NCBI RefSeq assembly: GCF_963169125.1
Contig: NC_084794.1
Span: 156,374,858-156,438,857 of the forward strand
Origin: Humulus lupulus
Lineage: Eukaryota; Streptophyta; Magnoliopsida; Rosales; Cannabaceae
Length of the DNA: 64,000 nt
Direction of reading: 5' to 3'
Positions 33,677 through 46,960 of this stretch are shown piece by piece (within the stretch, counting starts at the first letter, position 1; every line of letters starts with the position of its first letter). A program made the translations under genes and the position numbers. Below the pieces are notes generated by a model. The model did no database searches. It was not told the DNA's origin and was given only the letters and a program-made list of their open reading frames with translations.

Positions 33677-36600
33677 TGTAACACCCTGGATAACCAAGAC
33701 CGTTATACTGTGTGCTTTAAAATAGTGCAAGACTTGCTAATCAAGTTTTTTGAACAGTAATGTGATCCTAAGGTCAATTACCAGGTTAGGTTTAAAAGAT
33801 TTTGGACATAAACAGTTAATTTTCATTAAAATAGACATTTAGTACATGGGATCCCAAAAACAGGGTTTAAGAGAAAAATTTACAAGTCTCAAAAGTTATA
33901 TACAACTAGTGGCCACTCTAATGGAAAAATACAAATTTTAGTCTCTCTCCTTGTACTTTCCCTCGACCATGGTGGCGAGCAGCTGACGATGTACACCTCG
34001 CCCCCAGAGCTCTCTAACTCACGGTTGGTCCAGCTTACCCTTGCTTTTACCTGCACCATATAGCACAGCTGAGCCAAGGCCCAACAAGAAAACCAGAAAC
34101 AACAAACACATGTAACAATAAGAATATTCAATTAAGCTTATCTCATTCAAACATAAAATAGAGTACAAATATTCAACTAATCAATGATAAACACATAATC
34201 TCAAATTCTCAAATAATTAGGGTTGGCACACTTAGGCCGAGCCCCCTGTTGATCTAGCTGGCCCCAAATCACTTAGGCCGAGCCGTGCTAAGTACGCTTA
34301 CCATCAGCCTCGACTCCCTTAGGCTAGTCATTCTTGTGTATCACATCAATCTTATAAGCACATATTACAAGAAATCAATAATTGGGAATCTCAGTCCCAT
34401 TCACAACCACGCAGGGGTGTAGTTTTCTTACCTTGAATTCTGAGCGGAGGATACAGAATAGTCCCAAGCTCGATCCTCAGTCCTAAGCCTTGGCGATAAA
34501 TCTAGTCACGGTGGCCAATGGGTAATCATCAATTTCTAATCCAAATAAATACTCAGGAGACAAAAACTAGCCTTTGGGACCTCGATTTCTACTAAACCGG
34601 GTAGTAGAAATTGTCCCGGGTGCTTAGGTTCGAACCCCCGAGCCTTACCAAACCTAGAAACCAATCTAAGGCAAGAACCCTTAGGCAGGACGCGACCTGA
34701 CCCTAAGGGTCGCGGTGCACTCCCAAGATAGAGGCTCAATCCTCAAGCTCTAGGGGGAGGCAGGCCGCGACTTGCTCCCTAAGGTCTCGGCGCGCCCTCA
34801 AAACAGAGAGCACACCCAGGCGTTCTGGGCATGCGGGCTGCATCGCCCATGAGCTCGGTCAGGGGATGCCCCCTTATGCTCATAATTTTCTGTGTTTTCC
34901 CCAACATCTTTCCCAACAAAAACCACATAATTCAAATAAACTTTCATCCAAACCCAAACCCAAAACTAAACCTTGAATCCTTATCCCCACAACTTAACCA
35001 TCATAGCTAGCCCTATAAGAACTCCATACTCTTATAAAACACCCAAATTCAATCCAAACCCAGCTAACAAAACCAGACCTCATGCAAACTTAATCCTTAA
35101 CATGATTTCAGCATAATTTAGAGATTCTAACTTGAATTCTTGCCTCAAGTGGCAGCCTAATTCCTCAACAATTTCTCTGAGTATTCCCAGCTTGGTTCCC
35201 AGCTTGATCACCTTAACTTTTCTTCTATTTTTTCCTCAAAATTCAGAACTTCCCCTTAGGCTTCTTGAGTGAAGAAATCATGAGATAGAGAGAGAATGGG
35301 AGTTGAGAGTTCTAGGTGATTTCTGGCTAAGTCTAGAATCCTACAGAGTATACCCCTTCAACCCCTAAAAAAAGACTATAATACCCCTTAAAGCTTATTA
35401 ATCCCCTAAGTATCTCTAGGGGTATAATGGTCATTCCACTCCAGTTTCCGCTAATTCCTCAAGTGTTCCTAATGTTTACCAATTAATCCTATCATGTCCA
35501 GTTAATTACCACAAACTTATTCAATATCTAATAAATCCCAAAATATTATCTAAATTCCAAAAAATACCCCTAGGCTCTCCTCGAGCCAGGTATCGAACCC
35601 GCTATGACTATTTCGCTAATCCGCTCACTAGGACTATCTCGAGCCATATATTGCAAATATATCCACATAATAATGTGGTCTCAACAATTTATCACATATA
35701 ATCACATTTATGCCCTCAATGGGCCAAAAAATATGCCCTTATAAGATGTTATCCACAAAAATTTTGTTCAATGACGTGGCAATCAAATGGACAAGTGGCA
35801 GGGCATGGTCAATAAATGACACATTAATAGTCATGGGTGATTTGAAGAGGTGTGCTTTGTCAGGCAGACTAGTGTGCTTGCCTATGCCGACCAGTGGTCT
35901 TGCTTATGTCGACCAGTGTGCTCGCCTATGCCGACTAGTGGTGTGTTTGCCCATGCCGACTAGCAGTATGGTTTGGCCAACTAGTGAATTGTCTTGGCCG
36001 ACCAGTAACTTCAGGGATGGATTTGGTTGGTCGACGGATCAGTCTCAAAGGTTACCGTCTAGTGACACTTCAGTAAAGCCTTAGTAACAGCTTCAACCCA
36101 AATCATTCACAACTACCGCGGGAATATCTTAGATATACCAGAATAATAGCTATGTTGTTGTAGTTTGAATTTAATTATATTTTCTTAATTAAAGTTGGTT
36201 GAAACAACCAACCCGAAAAACGAGATATTTCTGTTGTACGGTCCATGAGCCTATAAATAGATGGCTCATGGCATCATTTAGGGGATCAGATTTTGGGAGA
36301 TTAAAGAGCATTCTCTACTTTGGAGATTTGGGAACCGTCATTTGGGGCATTCTGGGAGTATTTACTGAGAGTTTAGAGAAAGAAAAATTGTATCTTTTTA
36401 CTTACACTTGAGAAAATCAGTTGACTCAGGTTCATCTGATCTGAAGTGTTGACTAAATATATCCCAACTCCAAGTGGATTAGGCTATTACCAACAAATTG
36501 GGGCTGAACAACTATAAAAACTATTGGTTTTATTTACTTTCTATTCCAGGTTCTTGTTGTTTTTGCGTCTACTCGCAGTTGGCCAAAATCGTTGTCAACA

Positions 36601-36788
36601 TAAGATATAAAGAGCCCACATGCATATCTAATACTCATAAACATACATATAATATATCCATATAGCCATATTCATCATGCATGCCATGTAGTCACGCATT
36701 TAACCAATTAAACATACATATACCAATTATGCCCTCCTGGCATGCTAATCAAGGCCCTAAGCCCTATTAGCAATTTTGGGTCGTTACA
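33677..36788 (-). mobile_element. Solo LTR, Tekay-like, carrying a second solo LTR
   Basis: Begins TGTAACACCC and ends GGTCGTTACA. Net length without the inner insert is about 2253 bp, the family norm. Flanks GAGCT (33672-33676) and ACGCT (36789-36793) agree at 3 of 5 positions, so the TSD is decayed or the ends recombined. It splits element E. Confidence 0.82.
35747..36600 (+). mobile_element. Solo LTR of an unrelated family (854 bp)
   Basis: Starts TGTTATCC, ends TTGTCAACA, with perfect TSD TAAGA (35742-35746 and 36601-36605). A TATAAATAG box at 36252-36260 sets the plus orientation. The upstream part holds an imperfect array of GCCGACCAGTG-like words (about 35858-36010). No coding region or primer site is attached. 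The family is not the Tekay type; its 3' end resembles Tat/Athila LTRs, which I could not verify. Confidence 0.85.
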
Positions 36789-37977
36789 ACGCTTTTTCCC
36801 TTACTGCAACATAGAGTACCCGTGAGCTAACGCCCAACAAGAAGAGCTACGTAGGACACAATCCCCAAATCCCAAACATAAAACATACTAGTTCAAATTA
36901 TCACAACCTAAATCATATACTACTCATAATACATACATTCACATTATAAAGTTCAATAATAATTCATATCGTATCATATCATACTCATAGCATAACTTAA
37001 CATATTGTAATGCCCTGGGTAACCAAGACCGTTACACGGCATGTTTAAAATAGTTCAAGACCTGCTAATTAGGTCATTTGAGCTAAAATGTGTTTCTAAA
37101 GTCATTTGACAGGTTAGGGTTAAAATTTTTTGATTATAAAATGATTGATTTCCATTAAAATAAGAGTTTGATACATGGGATCCCAAAAAAAAAAAAAGAT
37201 TTACAAGGAAGAAACGAATCTGAAACTCATGGTTGGTCTAGTTTCCCTTTGCATTTACCTGCACCACGTAGCACCCATGAACCAAGGCTCAGCAAGAAAA
37301 CCATAATCAACAAGCATAGATAGCAACAAGAGCATATAACAACTTCAATCCAACCAGTTTGATTAATCAGTAGAATGCAAGTATTAAGCGAGGCAACGAT
37401 AAACATATACTTTCAAATATATAAATCAATATGTAACACAAATATTTAGGTGTCGAGGCCCTTAGGCTGAGCCCTCTGGTTATATAGCTGACCCCGGCTC
37501 GCTTAGACCGAGTTGCGTTCAGTACGCTTATCGTTAGCCTCGGCACCCTTAGGCCGTATTTCATACCCCGTATAACAGACATATATTTCACAAAGCACAT
37601 ATGTTCTGTTACAGGGAATCTCAGTCCCGATCACAACCACATAGGTGTAGTTTTCTTACCTTGAGTCCCAAGCGATGGATTATGAGTGGTCCTGAGCCTT
37701 AACGGTAATCCTAGTCATAAGCAGTAATGGATGACTATCAAATTCTAATCCAATTAAATATTTTGGAAACAAATACTAGCCTCCGGAACTTTGAATTCTA
37801 CTAAACGAGGTAGTAAAATCCTTCCTGAGCCTTATCATTTGAGTTCCTGAGCTAAAAACCCATAAATATCCGTAACTTGTATTTGAGCTGCGGCCCAGCC
37901 CCTTAAGGGCTGCAGCACGCCCAAGTCAGAGGAAAATTGCCTCTCTGCTGGAGGACACGGGCGTGACGCACTATACC

Positions 37978-40900
37978 TATTGGTTTTTATAGATCAAATA
38001 AGAGATTATACGCAGCGGAACAACAATCACAATTGTTAATTTAACCCCACAAGATTTCTAGATCTACTTCTTCACATACATATATATATATATATTGAAT
38101 CAAAGATATGAATAGAAAATTACCTCAAGTCCTTCCTTGCTGCTATCTTTTGGTATGGAAAAAATCCTTGAGATCTCACACCAGGATCTTCCAAAATATT
38201 CTCAACACATAAAGAACGAGTGTGGGCTCGCTATACAAAAACAATAGGCAAAATCTATTTATCAGATGTTCTCAACACATGAGGTCTAATAAAGTTTGGA
38301 CCTAAGTTTGTGAGGAACAATGACCTAGGCTTGTATCACTGTTCTATTTCTCTTAGGGAGATTTCACGATATAGTTCTAAAAAACTGATATCCTATATCT
38401 AATATATCCAATATATTAAAAATAAAATAATAGTTATTTTAAACAATTTGAAAATAACTAATCAGTTATTCGATTTTGTTTAAATAATAATATTTTAATC
38501 ATATTACAATATCTCATTATTTATTTAATATTTAAATGACTAAAATTGTGGAACAAAGAAACTTCTAGAAGCTTCTTGTGTGTGTAGCACAGTGACTGTG
38601 CACTGTGCTACAGTGTACCACATGCCAAGGAAGGCATGTGATTTTTCCCAATTTTTCTTATTATTTAAATACCAAAAATCCCAAAAAATAAATTAATTAT
38701 ATTTTTGTTAAATCAAATAATTAATTAATTCTCAATTAATTAATTACACATAATTATACAATAATTATGTTTGGTGCATAGAAAAATATTTTACTTATCA
38801 AATAAGTCATTTTGCCCATTTTTGTATTTATCATTGTCAGTGTTTGTTTGAGCCATTTTGGGGACCATGGACCTATAACATTAAGCTACGATAAATTGAA
38901 ACTAAATAATTAAACTCTTTAATTATAATAGTTAATTTATTAATTCTGATATTTCTCCACTATAAATTCTTAATTGAACTCTTTATGTTATAGATATACT
39001 TTTAAAGAAATCTTATTCTAACTTATCCATTGATATAACCATCTTACAATAGTTCAACCCTCTAATTAATTAGTTCATAAATTGGAATGGAATAATTACC
39101 ATTTTACCTTTCTAATTTACTTTTTATTCTTTAAGTACCATTAATTTACTAGGGAATAATTAATCTATAATCTAATTATAGATTTGAGCTCAAAATCATT
39201 CAGTTCCAGAATTAACCCTTAAGGGAACTAATATACGATCTGTTAGGAAAGATTAGATTCTGTACTATTGATACATGTTCCCAGCCATCCATGATATTAA
39301 ATCTCCAAAACAAAAGTCATTAGCCTCATTCTATGAAGAGACCTTAACGAATGAATCAAAAGATTTAATAAACATGAACATGAGTTCATGAACACTCAGG
39401 ATTTAGGTTGATCTATAAATGATCATTAGTTATGATATGAATTACAAGTCTTTATTATTAAATGGTTTTTGGATAAAGACTTTTATTCATATCGGTCCAT
39501 GTCATATATAATCACATTATATAAAGCACCTTTACCGAGATGTTGTAACGCCCTGGATAGCCAAGACCGTTACACTGTGTGTTAATAAAGGTGTGAGACT
39601 TGCTAACCAAGTCGTTTAGTCAAAACGTGTCATTAGCTAAAGTGTTCGAGGGCTAAAAGACATTTTGTCCGCAAAAGAAACATTTTATAGATTATAAACA
39701 ATTTACAGAAGGGATCCCCAAAAGTACAACATTTAAAAGTTGGTTTACAAAATTCAGCAGTTGTGAGTAACCATTAGCCATACTAAGGCAAAATACAAGG
39801 TTTTGGTCCTCTCGTCCCTGTAATCTCCTCTACCGTGGCGGCTGAGCGGTTTGACATGTACAGTCATCCTGCAGAGCTCTCCATTCAGGGTTGATTAATC
39901 CTGCCCTTGCTTTTACCTGCACCACGCAGCACTTATGAGCCAAGGCCCAACAAGAAAACAACATACACAACATATACAATATTATCAAACAAGTATTCTA
40001 ATAAGCATGTTCAAATATTCAATCCATAGCATATAAGCATACTTCAAGGTACAAATAACTTCATCTATACTTAGATTATTCAACACTCTCATTAATCACA
40101 TTCATAGCCAAATATAATAATCAATTAACACAAATACTAGGGCCGACACCTTAGGTCGCACCCTCTGTTTAACCCATTGACTCTGGCCTGCTTAAACCGA
40201 GCTCAATGCATAATAAGCTGTCCTCGGATACCAGTGTCCGAGCCGTGCCAATTGCACAAGTTAACCGTGGCACACTTAAGACGTTGGTTTACAATTTACA
40301 TGGAATAATACCATTCTTTCAATCATATATATATATATATCAAGGAGCCCTTAGTCCCATTCAAATATTCAACCGGGTGTAGTTTTCTTACCTTTGGCTT
40401 CTAGATGAATTAGTTACGGGCGATACTCCTTGAGCGCGATCTGATCCCCGAGCCCTAGCTTAGCACCTAGTCACAACCATGATGAAGGATACCATTAACG
40501 ATCTTAAATGAGTTTCTAAACCAAGTTCTAGTCCTCGGAACATTGAACTTCATCAAATATGGTAAAAGATTCAATCCCGAGCACCCTAGGTTAAATTCCC
40601 AAGCCTAAAATCTCAAAATCCCTTAAGGGCCCCGGCATGGCCCCAAACAGAGCCCACTTAAGGCACAAAAACAGGTAAGGGCCGCAGCATTCCTTAGGCC
40701 ATGCCGCGGCCCGCCCTCCTTCCTCAGCACAACTCAACTTCCAAGGGCCGCGACTCACCAAGAACCATGTCGCGGCCTGACCCTTTGAACCCAGAAAAAT
40801 CACCATTTTTAGCTTTCCAACCTCATGCAAACTCACTCAAAACCACCCAAAATCCTCAACTCAACTATCCACAAACATCCCACAAGATTACAACAACTCA

Positions 40901-42148
40901 ACCCAGCTCAATCCTAGGCTAGAAACCCATAAAAAACCCATTTCAATTACTGAAACCTTCTAACCCAAGAACACAAAACCAGCCATGGAGATACTAGAAT
41001 TCAACCATCAAACCTTGGATTAGAGCTTACCTCAGCTGCAAAATCACTTCTCCAAGAGTTCCCTGACCTAACTTCAAAGATTCCAGCCTCAAATCCAACC
41101 TTGAATACAAAAACCACAACCATTAAAAACTCAGCCATTTTCTCAAAATCCCCAACCATAGAAACGAAAATTCAAAGCTTACCTTGGCTCTATTTCAATC
41201 CTTGATCAGTTCCTGAGCTAATCCTCCAGATTATTCCCTTCAATTCCCCAAATATTCAACTTGATTCTCTTGAAAATTCAGAGTTGTTCTTCTTCCTTAA
41301 GAGAGAGAAGAGAGAGAAGGCTGAGAGGGTCAGTTTATACTTTCTGTCTAGTATTTTCTAAGTCTTTCCAAGTATATCCTTAGGTTAATAGACTAATCCC
41401 AAAGCTCGGGGTACCGGAGACATCCTCGAGGGCAAAATACTAAATTTCCCCAATATTCCCGCCTAAGCTCTCTAACCTCAAATATATCTCCATATATTTA
41501 TTTCCATCACCCGATAGTCTAAATCGCTACTCGATACCTAAAATAGCCCTGACTTGTCCAAAGTCAATTATAATGCCCCGTTGTGACTTTTCCCACTATC
41601 TAGCCCTAGGATCGCCTCGAGTCGCCGGCTACAGAATTATCCACATAATAATGTGGTTCCCACATATACAACATATTTATTTCATATTATCACATAATAT
41701 CATAAATTATCATATAATATCATTTAAGCACTATCAATCACATGATATCACATTCAAATAAATACTATTCACTCTAATCCCATTTACGCCCTCCCGGCAC
41801 ACTAATCAAGGCCCTTAAGCCTTATTAGCGAATTTGGGGTCGTTACAGATGTCTTACAACATCAATAATACGAATCTAGATTATTTGTATCAACATGATA
41901 CTCAACAAACCGTACTTACAACCCCAATTAAAGAATTCCATAACTTTAATTTGTTGTTGTTGACTATTTTTATTCATTCATGTGATCTTAATTCTATCGT
42001 ACTAATACAAGATCACATCCTCAATAATGAATATGGAATTTTTCTAATATTTACAAAATTATTCAAAAAATAATTTAATAATCTAAATACAACAATAATA
42101 AACCATTGTATTTATTTATTCATCAAAATAATATATGTATTTTACATG
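37978..42148 (-). repeat. 3' LTR of copia-1, split and truncated
   Basis: Pieces 37978-39543 and 41853-42148 match the intact partner 55401-57334 collinearly. It lacks the last about 30 bp (on plus) up to CTCCTAACA, having been fused directly to the RNase H coding end at TTTACATG (42141-42148). The partner also has a 24-bp tandem duplication near 55411-55450 that is absent here. Confidence 0.88.
39544..41847 (-). mobile_element. Solo LTR, Tekay-like (2304 bp)
   Basis: Begins TGTAACGCCC and ends GGTCGTTACA with perfect TSD GATGT (39539-39543 and 41848-41852). It sits in the 3' LTR of copia-1. It resembles the Tekay-1 LTRs most closely in length and wording. Confidence 0.92.
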
Positions 42149-43342
42149 CTTCACAAGCTGCTATGTATTCAACTTCCATGGTTGAATCAGCTATACTGGA
42201 TTGCTTAATGCTTCTACAGACAACTGCTCCACCACCAAGAGTGAATACTGACCCAGAATTAGACTTTCTACTATCCTTGTCAAATTGAAAATCTGAGTCA
42301 GTGTATCCAGTAGGTTCTAGGTCACTACCCGAATATACTAGCATATAGTTCCTCATTGTCCTGAGATACTTGAGAATATGTTTCACCCCAATCCAGAGTT
42401 TCAAACCTAGATTTGACTGATAATGACTGACAATCCCTACTACATAACATATATCAGGTCTAGTACATAACATTTCATACATTAAGCTCCCTACAGCTGA
42501 TGCATGGGGATACTTTCTCATGTCCTCTTGCTTTTGTGGTGTCTTTGGACACTGATCTTTCCATAGAGTAATTCCATGTCTGGTCGACAATTGACCCTTT
42601 TTGGAATTTTCCATAGAGAATATTTCAAGAACTTTATCAATATAATTTGCTTGTGAAAGTTCCTTGAGCTTCTTCTTTCTATCTCTTAGACTTTTAATGC
42701 CTAGAACATAGCTCGCTTCTCCCAAATATTTCATTTGGAATTTGTCAGCCAACCATTTCTTTACATTTGATAATGTCTCTACATCATTCCCAATGAGTAG
42801 GATATCATCAACGTAAATAACTAAGAAAACCACAACTTTCCCTTTGATGTATTTATAAACACATGCTTCATCAACATTTTGTTCGAAGCCATATGTTTTG
42901 ATAGTTTCATCAAATGTTAGGTTCCAAGATCTTGATGCTTGTTTCAATCCATATATGGATTTCAACAACTTGCATACCTTTTGATCTTGATCCTTCTTAA
43001 TAAACCCTTATGGTTGTTCCATATATATGGTTTCATCAAGTTGGCCATTCAGAAAGGCTGTCTTGACGTCCATTTGCCAGATCTCGTAATCATAGATGGT
43101 AGCTATGGATAAAAGAATGCGAATGGATTTAAGCATGGCTATAGGAGAAAAAATTTCTTCATAGTCTACACCTTCTCTGTGTGTGTAGCCTTTGGCCACA
43201 AGCCTTGCTTTATAAGTCTTTACCTTTCCATCTGCATCCTTTTTCTTCTTGTAGATCCATTTACATCCAATGGCATTAACATTGTTAGGCAGATCTATAA
43301 GTTCCCAGACTGAATTGGAATACATTGATTCCATTTCTTGAT
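42149..43342 (-). pseudogene. copia-1 reverse transcriptase and RNase H
   Basis: From 43342 the frame reads NQEMESMYSNSVWELIDLP, GCKWIYKKKKDADGKVKTYK, VDYEEIFSPIAMLKSIRIL and WQMDVKTAFLNGQLDETIYM; after one stop (43006-43008) it goes on LKSIYGLKQASRSWN and the active-site box YVDD at 42804-42815. RNase H follows with GYTDSDFQFDKDSRKS and ends VEYIAACEACK. The last helix and everything up to the polypurine tract are missing. Both RT catalytic Asp residues are present. RT copies the RNA genome; RNase H removes it. Confidence 0.92.
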
Positions 43343-43347
43343 TCATG

Positions 43348-43913
43348 ATGCCCTGAACCAATCCTACGAACTCATTAACCTTTGCTGCCCTGATGGAAAC
43401 ATTATAATACTTCTGTCTGAACAAATCTTTAAATCCTTCCCAACTCAATGCAGTGACATCCCTGGTCTATGAGGCCACTTCCCAGCAGATGCGGGCATCC
43501 TCTCTCAACATATACGTGGCACAGGCCACTCTGTCATGTCCCTCTATCCTCATGAAATCCAGGATAGTAGTAATCATAGTCAGCCATTGCTCGGCCTTCT
43601 ATGGATCAAGTCCTCCCTCAAAGATTGGGGGTTGCTGCTTCCTGAACCGCTCATATAACAGCTCCCACCTGTTCCCAACCTCCCCTGACTGTATAACTGG
43701 TACCGCTACAGGTGGTACAATAGGGGCAGCACTCCCTGATGGAGCCTGCTGTCGTAACAAGCGAATTTGTTCATCTTGACTCTGTAATCGCGCCTGCATA
43801 TCTTCCATAAGTTGCTGCCAGTTCTCAGGGACTGGCGGAGGAATATGGCCCTGGTCATCACCCCCGGTCCCAGACCTAGTGCCGTCTAGTCATGTAGATT
43901 TTCTTGGACACAT
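43348..43913 (-). pseudogene. Partial gag of the truncated Tekay element
   Basis: Starts MCPRKST at 43911-43913, then MQARLQSQDEQIRLLRQQ, NRWELLYERFRKQQPPIFEG, RIEGHDRVACATYM and QKYYNVSIRAAKVNEFVGL. It breaks off before the part with FDRLAKF. At least three stops are present (near 43893, 43600 and 43469). Its last 35 codons are, by chance, in frame with copia RT. Confidence 0.87.
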
Positions 43914-44372
43914 AGCTATCCAAGTCAATCTGCAATCAACGACTCAACTATCAGACCATAATGACAGGGTAAAAGCTTCTCCAAAATCCACCAAAGGAAT
44001 ATAACCAATCACAAACAATCAAAATATAGGCATTTATCCACATGCACCGGCTGCTAATAAGCATGCCCCAACATTACCACACAACAGCTAAGATAAAAGC
44101 ATTCACCCATACACAGTATGTAGTTAATCATCCAAATATTCATTTACATGCACAACGATGCTAATAAGCATGCCTTAATATTTTCATACAACAGTCAGGC
44201 CCTATCAGTATCTCATGCTTCCTATTAATCTAATAAATAACAACATTCATAATTCATTCTAGACATACAAGAATATATGCACATATACACATTACCAAAC
44301 CCTGAATCGAGCTTGCCTCTAGCAGCGAATGCACATGTCTAGCCGGTCTTCAGGAACCCTTAAACCTAGGAC
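43914..44372 (-). other. Leader of the truncated Tekay element
   Basis: Non-coding. Contains a shortened version of the shared leader box (CAGGCCCTATCAGT near 44198), missing one arm of its short inverted repeat. Confidence 0.65.
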
Positions 44373-44384
44373 ACTTTGATACCA
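44373..44384 (-). other. Primer binding site, mutated
   Basis: Minus strand TGGTATCAAAGT, the initiator-Met primer site with two changes. Confidence 0.7.
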
Positions 44385-44387
44385 AGT

Positions 44388-46702
44388 TGTAATGCCCTGG
44401 ATAGCCAAGACCGCTACACTGTGTATTTTTAAAGGTGCAGGACTTGCTAATCAAGCCGACAGTTAAAAATGTGAATTCTAAAGTCATTAATGTGCTAGGG
44501 TTAAAAGGTTTTGGTCTCAAAAGATACTTTCCATATAATTAAACATTTTACACATGGGATCACAAAAGAAATAATGTTTAAAAGTTTGTTTACAAAATTT
44601 CCAGTGTACAGACAACCACCAGCCTCTCTAAAGGCAAAATAGACATTTACGATTTTCCTTTCCCTGTCTCCCCTCAACCGTGGTGGCTGAGCAGCTGGTC
44701 ATGTACATTCTGCTCCCAGATCTCTCCAAATCAGGGCTGATAAAACTTGCCCTTGCCTTTACCTGCACCACGAAGCACCCGTGAGCCAAGGCCTAACAAG
44801 AAAACATATCATATTATATAACAAGCAATATTAACATTTGGTTAACCCCTTTAAGCATGTTCATACACCTAACATACCATAATAGTCACAAAGAATGAAG
44901 ATTCAACCAAAGAGTCAGCTAATCATCACTTAGCTATACAACATAACAGTCCACCAATCAAGAATAACAAATAAACAACATAATAATCAGGGTCAACACC
45001 GTAGGCCGCACCCTCTGTTTACCCCACTGACTCCGACCCGCTTAAACCGAGCTCAGTGCATAGTAAGTTGTCCTCAGCTACCAGTGGCCGAGCCGCGCCT
45101 ATGCGCTGGTGTAAACTTCGACACTTTTAGGCCGTTGGTTTACTATTCACATGGCATAATACCATCCTTTACAAAACATACCAAATAGGGAACCCTTAGT
45201 CCCATTATAAATCCACAACCAAGTGTAGTTTTCTTACATTTAATTTCCAAGTTTACTGATTATGAGCGACGCCCCTCAAGCATGATCCGCTTCCTGAGCC
45301 CTAGCGTAATACCTAGTCACAACCAAGATAGGGAGTACCATTAATATTCGCATTAATATTTCTGGATGGAATTTAAGCTTCTGGGATATCAAATTCCACC
45401 AAACACGGCGGTGGATTTGATCCCGAGCACACTAGGTTAGGTTCCCTTGTTTTAAACCTCCAAAAGATAAAAAATACCCTAAAGGATTGCGGCCCTTGAA
45501 ACCCAGCCGCGGCCCTCCCCTGAAACAGAGTCTAAGCCTCTCTGGAGACAGACACGCACCGCGACCCTGCCTTGTGGCACCGCGGCGCTTCCCCATTGCA
45601 GAGCCTCCTTGGCTCTTCCTTGCTTTGCAGGGCCACAACACTCTAGAACAGAGCCGCGACCCAACCCTTCGTGCCCAGAAAAACCACCTTTTGTAGCATC
45701 CTAACCTTGCCAAAAACCACCCAAAAGCACCCTAATTCCAAAACCCATTGATCACACAACTCCTAACATGATTATAGCAACTAAATCCAACAAAAACCTA
45801 GCTTAAAAACTCCTTAAATTCCCATTTTGATTTCTGAAACCCAGTAGCTCAAGAACTCTAAAACCAATCATGCAAACTCAGAATTTTAACTCTAAACTAT
45901 GAATTGAAGCTTACCTCCTTTGATGAACCACTTCCTTAACAATTTATGAGCTGAAACCCAAGCTTCTCAGCTTCAATCCAGTCTTTAAACATCAAAACCA
46001 TAAACACTTTTAATACTCACCCAAAACTCAGAATTTAATGACCAAGAGTGAAATTCAACCTTTACCTTAAACTTGGTTGAGTTCCTTAGCTGAACACTGG
46101 ACTAAACCTTCAAGATTCCAGCCCAAACCACTGAATTCTCAGCTGAATTCGTATAGGTTTCAGTGGTTTTCTTAAGAGAGAGAAGAGAAGGAAGAGAGGA
46201 GCAAAATGGGTCGATTTGTTTCTTTTGTTCTACTGTTTTCTATTTACTTAGCCTAACCTTAGTTAATTAAGTTAATCCCGAGGCTCGGGGTACCGGAAAC
46301 GCCCATGAGGGCAAAATGGTAAAATTCCCCAATATTCCCGCCTAGGCTTCCTAACCTCAAATATATCTCCATATATTTATTTTCATAACCCGATAACCCA
46401 AATAATCACCTAATACCCAAAATACCCCTTGACTTGCCCCAAGTCAAATATTAAGCCCCGTTGTGACTTCCCGCTAACTAGCTCCCTAGGATCGCCTCGA
46501 GTCGCACGCTGCAGTTTTACCCACATAATAATGTGGTTCTCACAAATATAACATATAACCACATTTACATTCATATAGCCATACAAACATGTTTATCATA
46601 TAATCACACGTTAATTTAATAAATTCACACATAAGCCAATTGTGTCCACCCGACACAGTAATCAAGGCCCTTAAGCCATATTAGTGATTTTGGGTCGTTA
46701 CA
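44388..46702 (-). repeat. 5' LTR of the truncated Tekay element (2315 bp)
   Basis: Ends TGTAATGCCC and GGTCGTTACA on plus. Collinear with the other Tekay-like LTRs, with the GA-rich block at about 46170-46200. Confidence 0.9.
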
Positions 46703-46960
46703 GTCTTTCATTGCTTCTTTAAAGTCAATGGATCGTCCTTTTCAGTATCTGATACAAGAACGTGTGCCTCATGTTCATAGCGAATAGGTTGTCTCACAAT
46801 CCTCCCACTACGACATTGCACTGGTTTTTCCTTTTCAGGAATTGTGGTTTCTTTGGTTGTTTTATCATTAACTGATGAAGAAGATGGAGATGAAATATTA
46901 TCTGTCATTAGTTCCTCTAAAACTACTTTGCTCTGAGGTTTAAAATCATTCATATAGTCG
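46703..46960 (-). pseudogene. copia-1 integrase-RT linker
   Basis: The frame reads a Ser-rich acidic stretch, then RSGRIVRQPIRYEHEAHVLV and EKDDPLTLKKQ, the familiar 'RRSGRxxxxPxRY ... DP.T..EAM' entry to copia RT. One indel shifts the frame at the last residues. RT resumes at 43342 beyond the truncated Tekay insertion. Confidence 0.85.

Larger units (their letters stand above)
43343..46702 (-). mobile_element. Truncated Tekay element (5' LTR, leader, partial gag)
   Basis: The right end is a normal LTR terminus (GGTCGTTACA at 46702) set in copia-1 between the integrase-RT linker and RT. The left end is not an LTR but stops in gag, at a 5-bp overlap TCATG (43343-43347) shared by copia and gag sequence. 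So most of gag-pol, the 3' LTR and roughly ten codons of copia RT were deleted after insertion. No TSD is left. Confidence 0.87.

Noticed and set aside
35710..36084. A 124-codon plus-strand frame as a possible gene.
   Set aside because: It starts in one LTR, crosses the TSD and runs through the upstream repeat array of the solo LTR at 35747-36600.
40591..40836. Open frames around GCCGCGGC-rich words in several LTRs (also 15763-16098, 23341-23729, 45432-45713).
   Set aside because: They are GC-rich stretches of the same LTR family on either strand. Frames are not conserved between copies.
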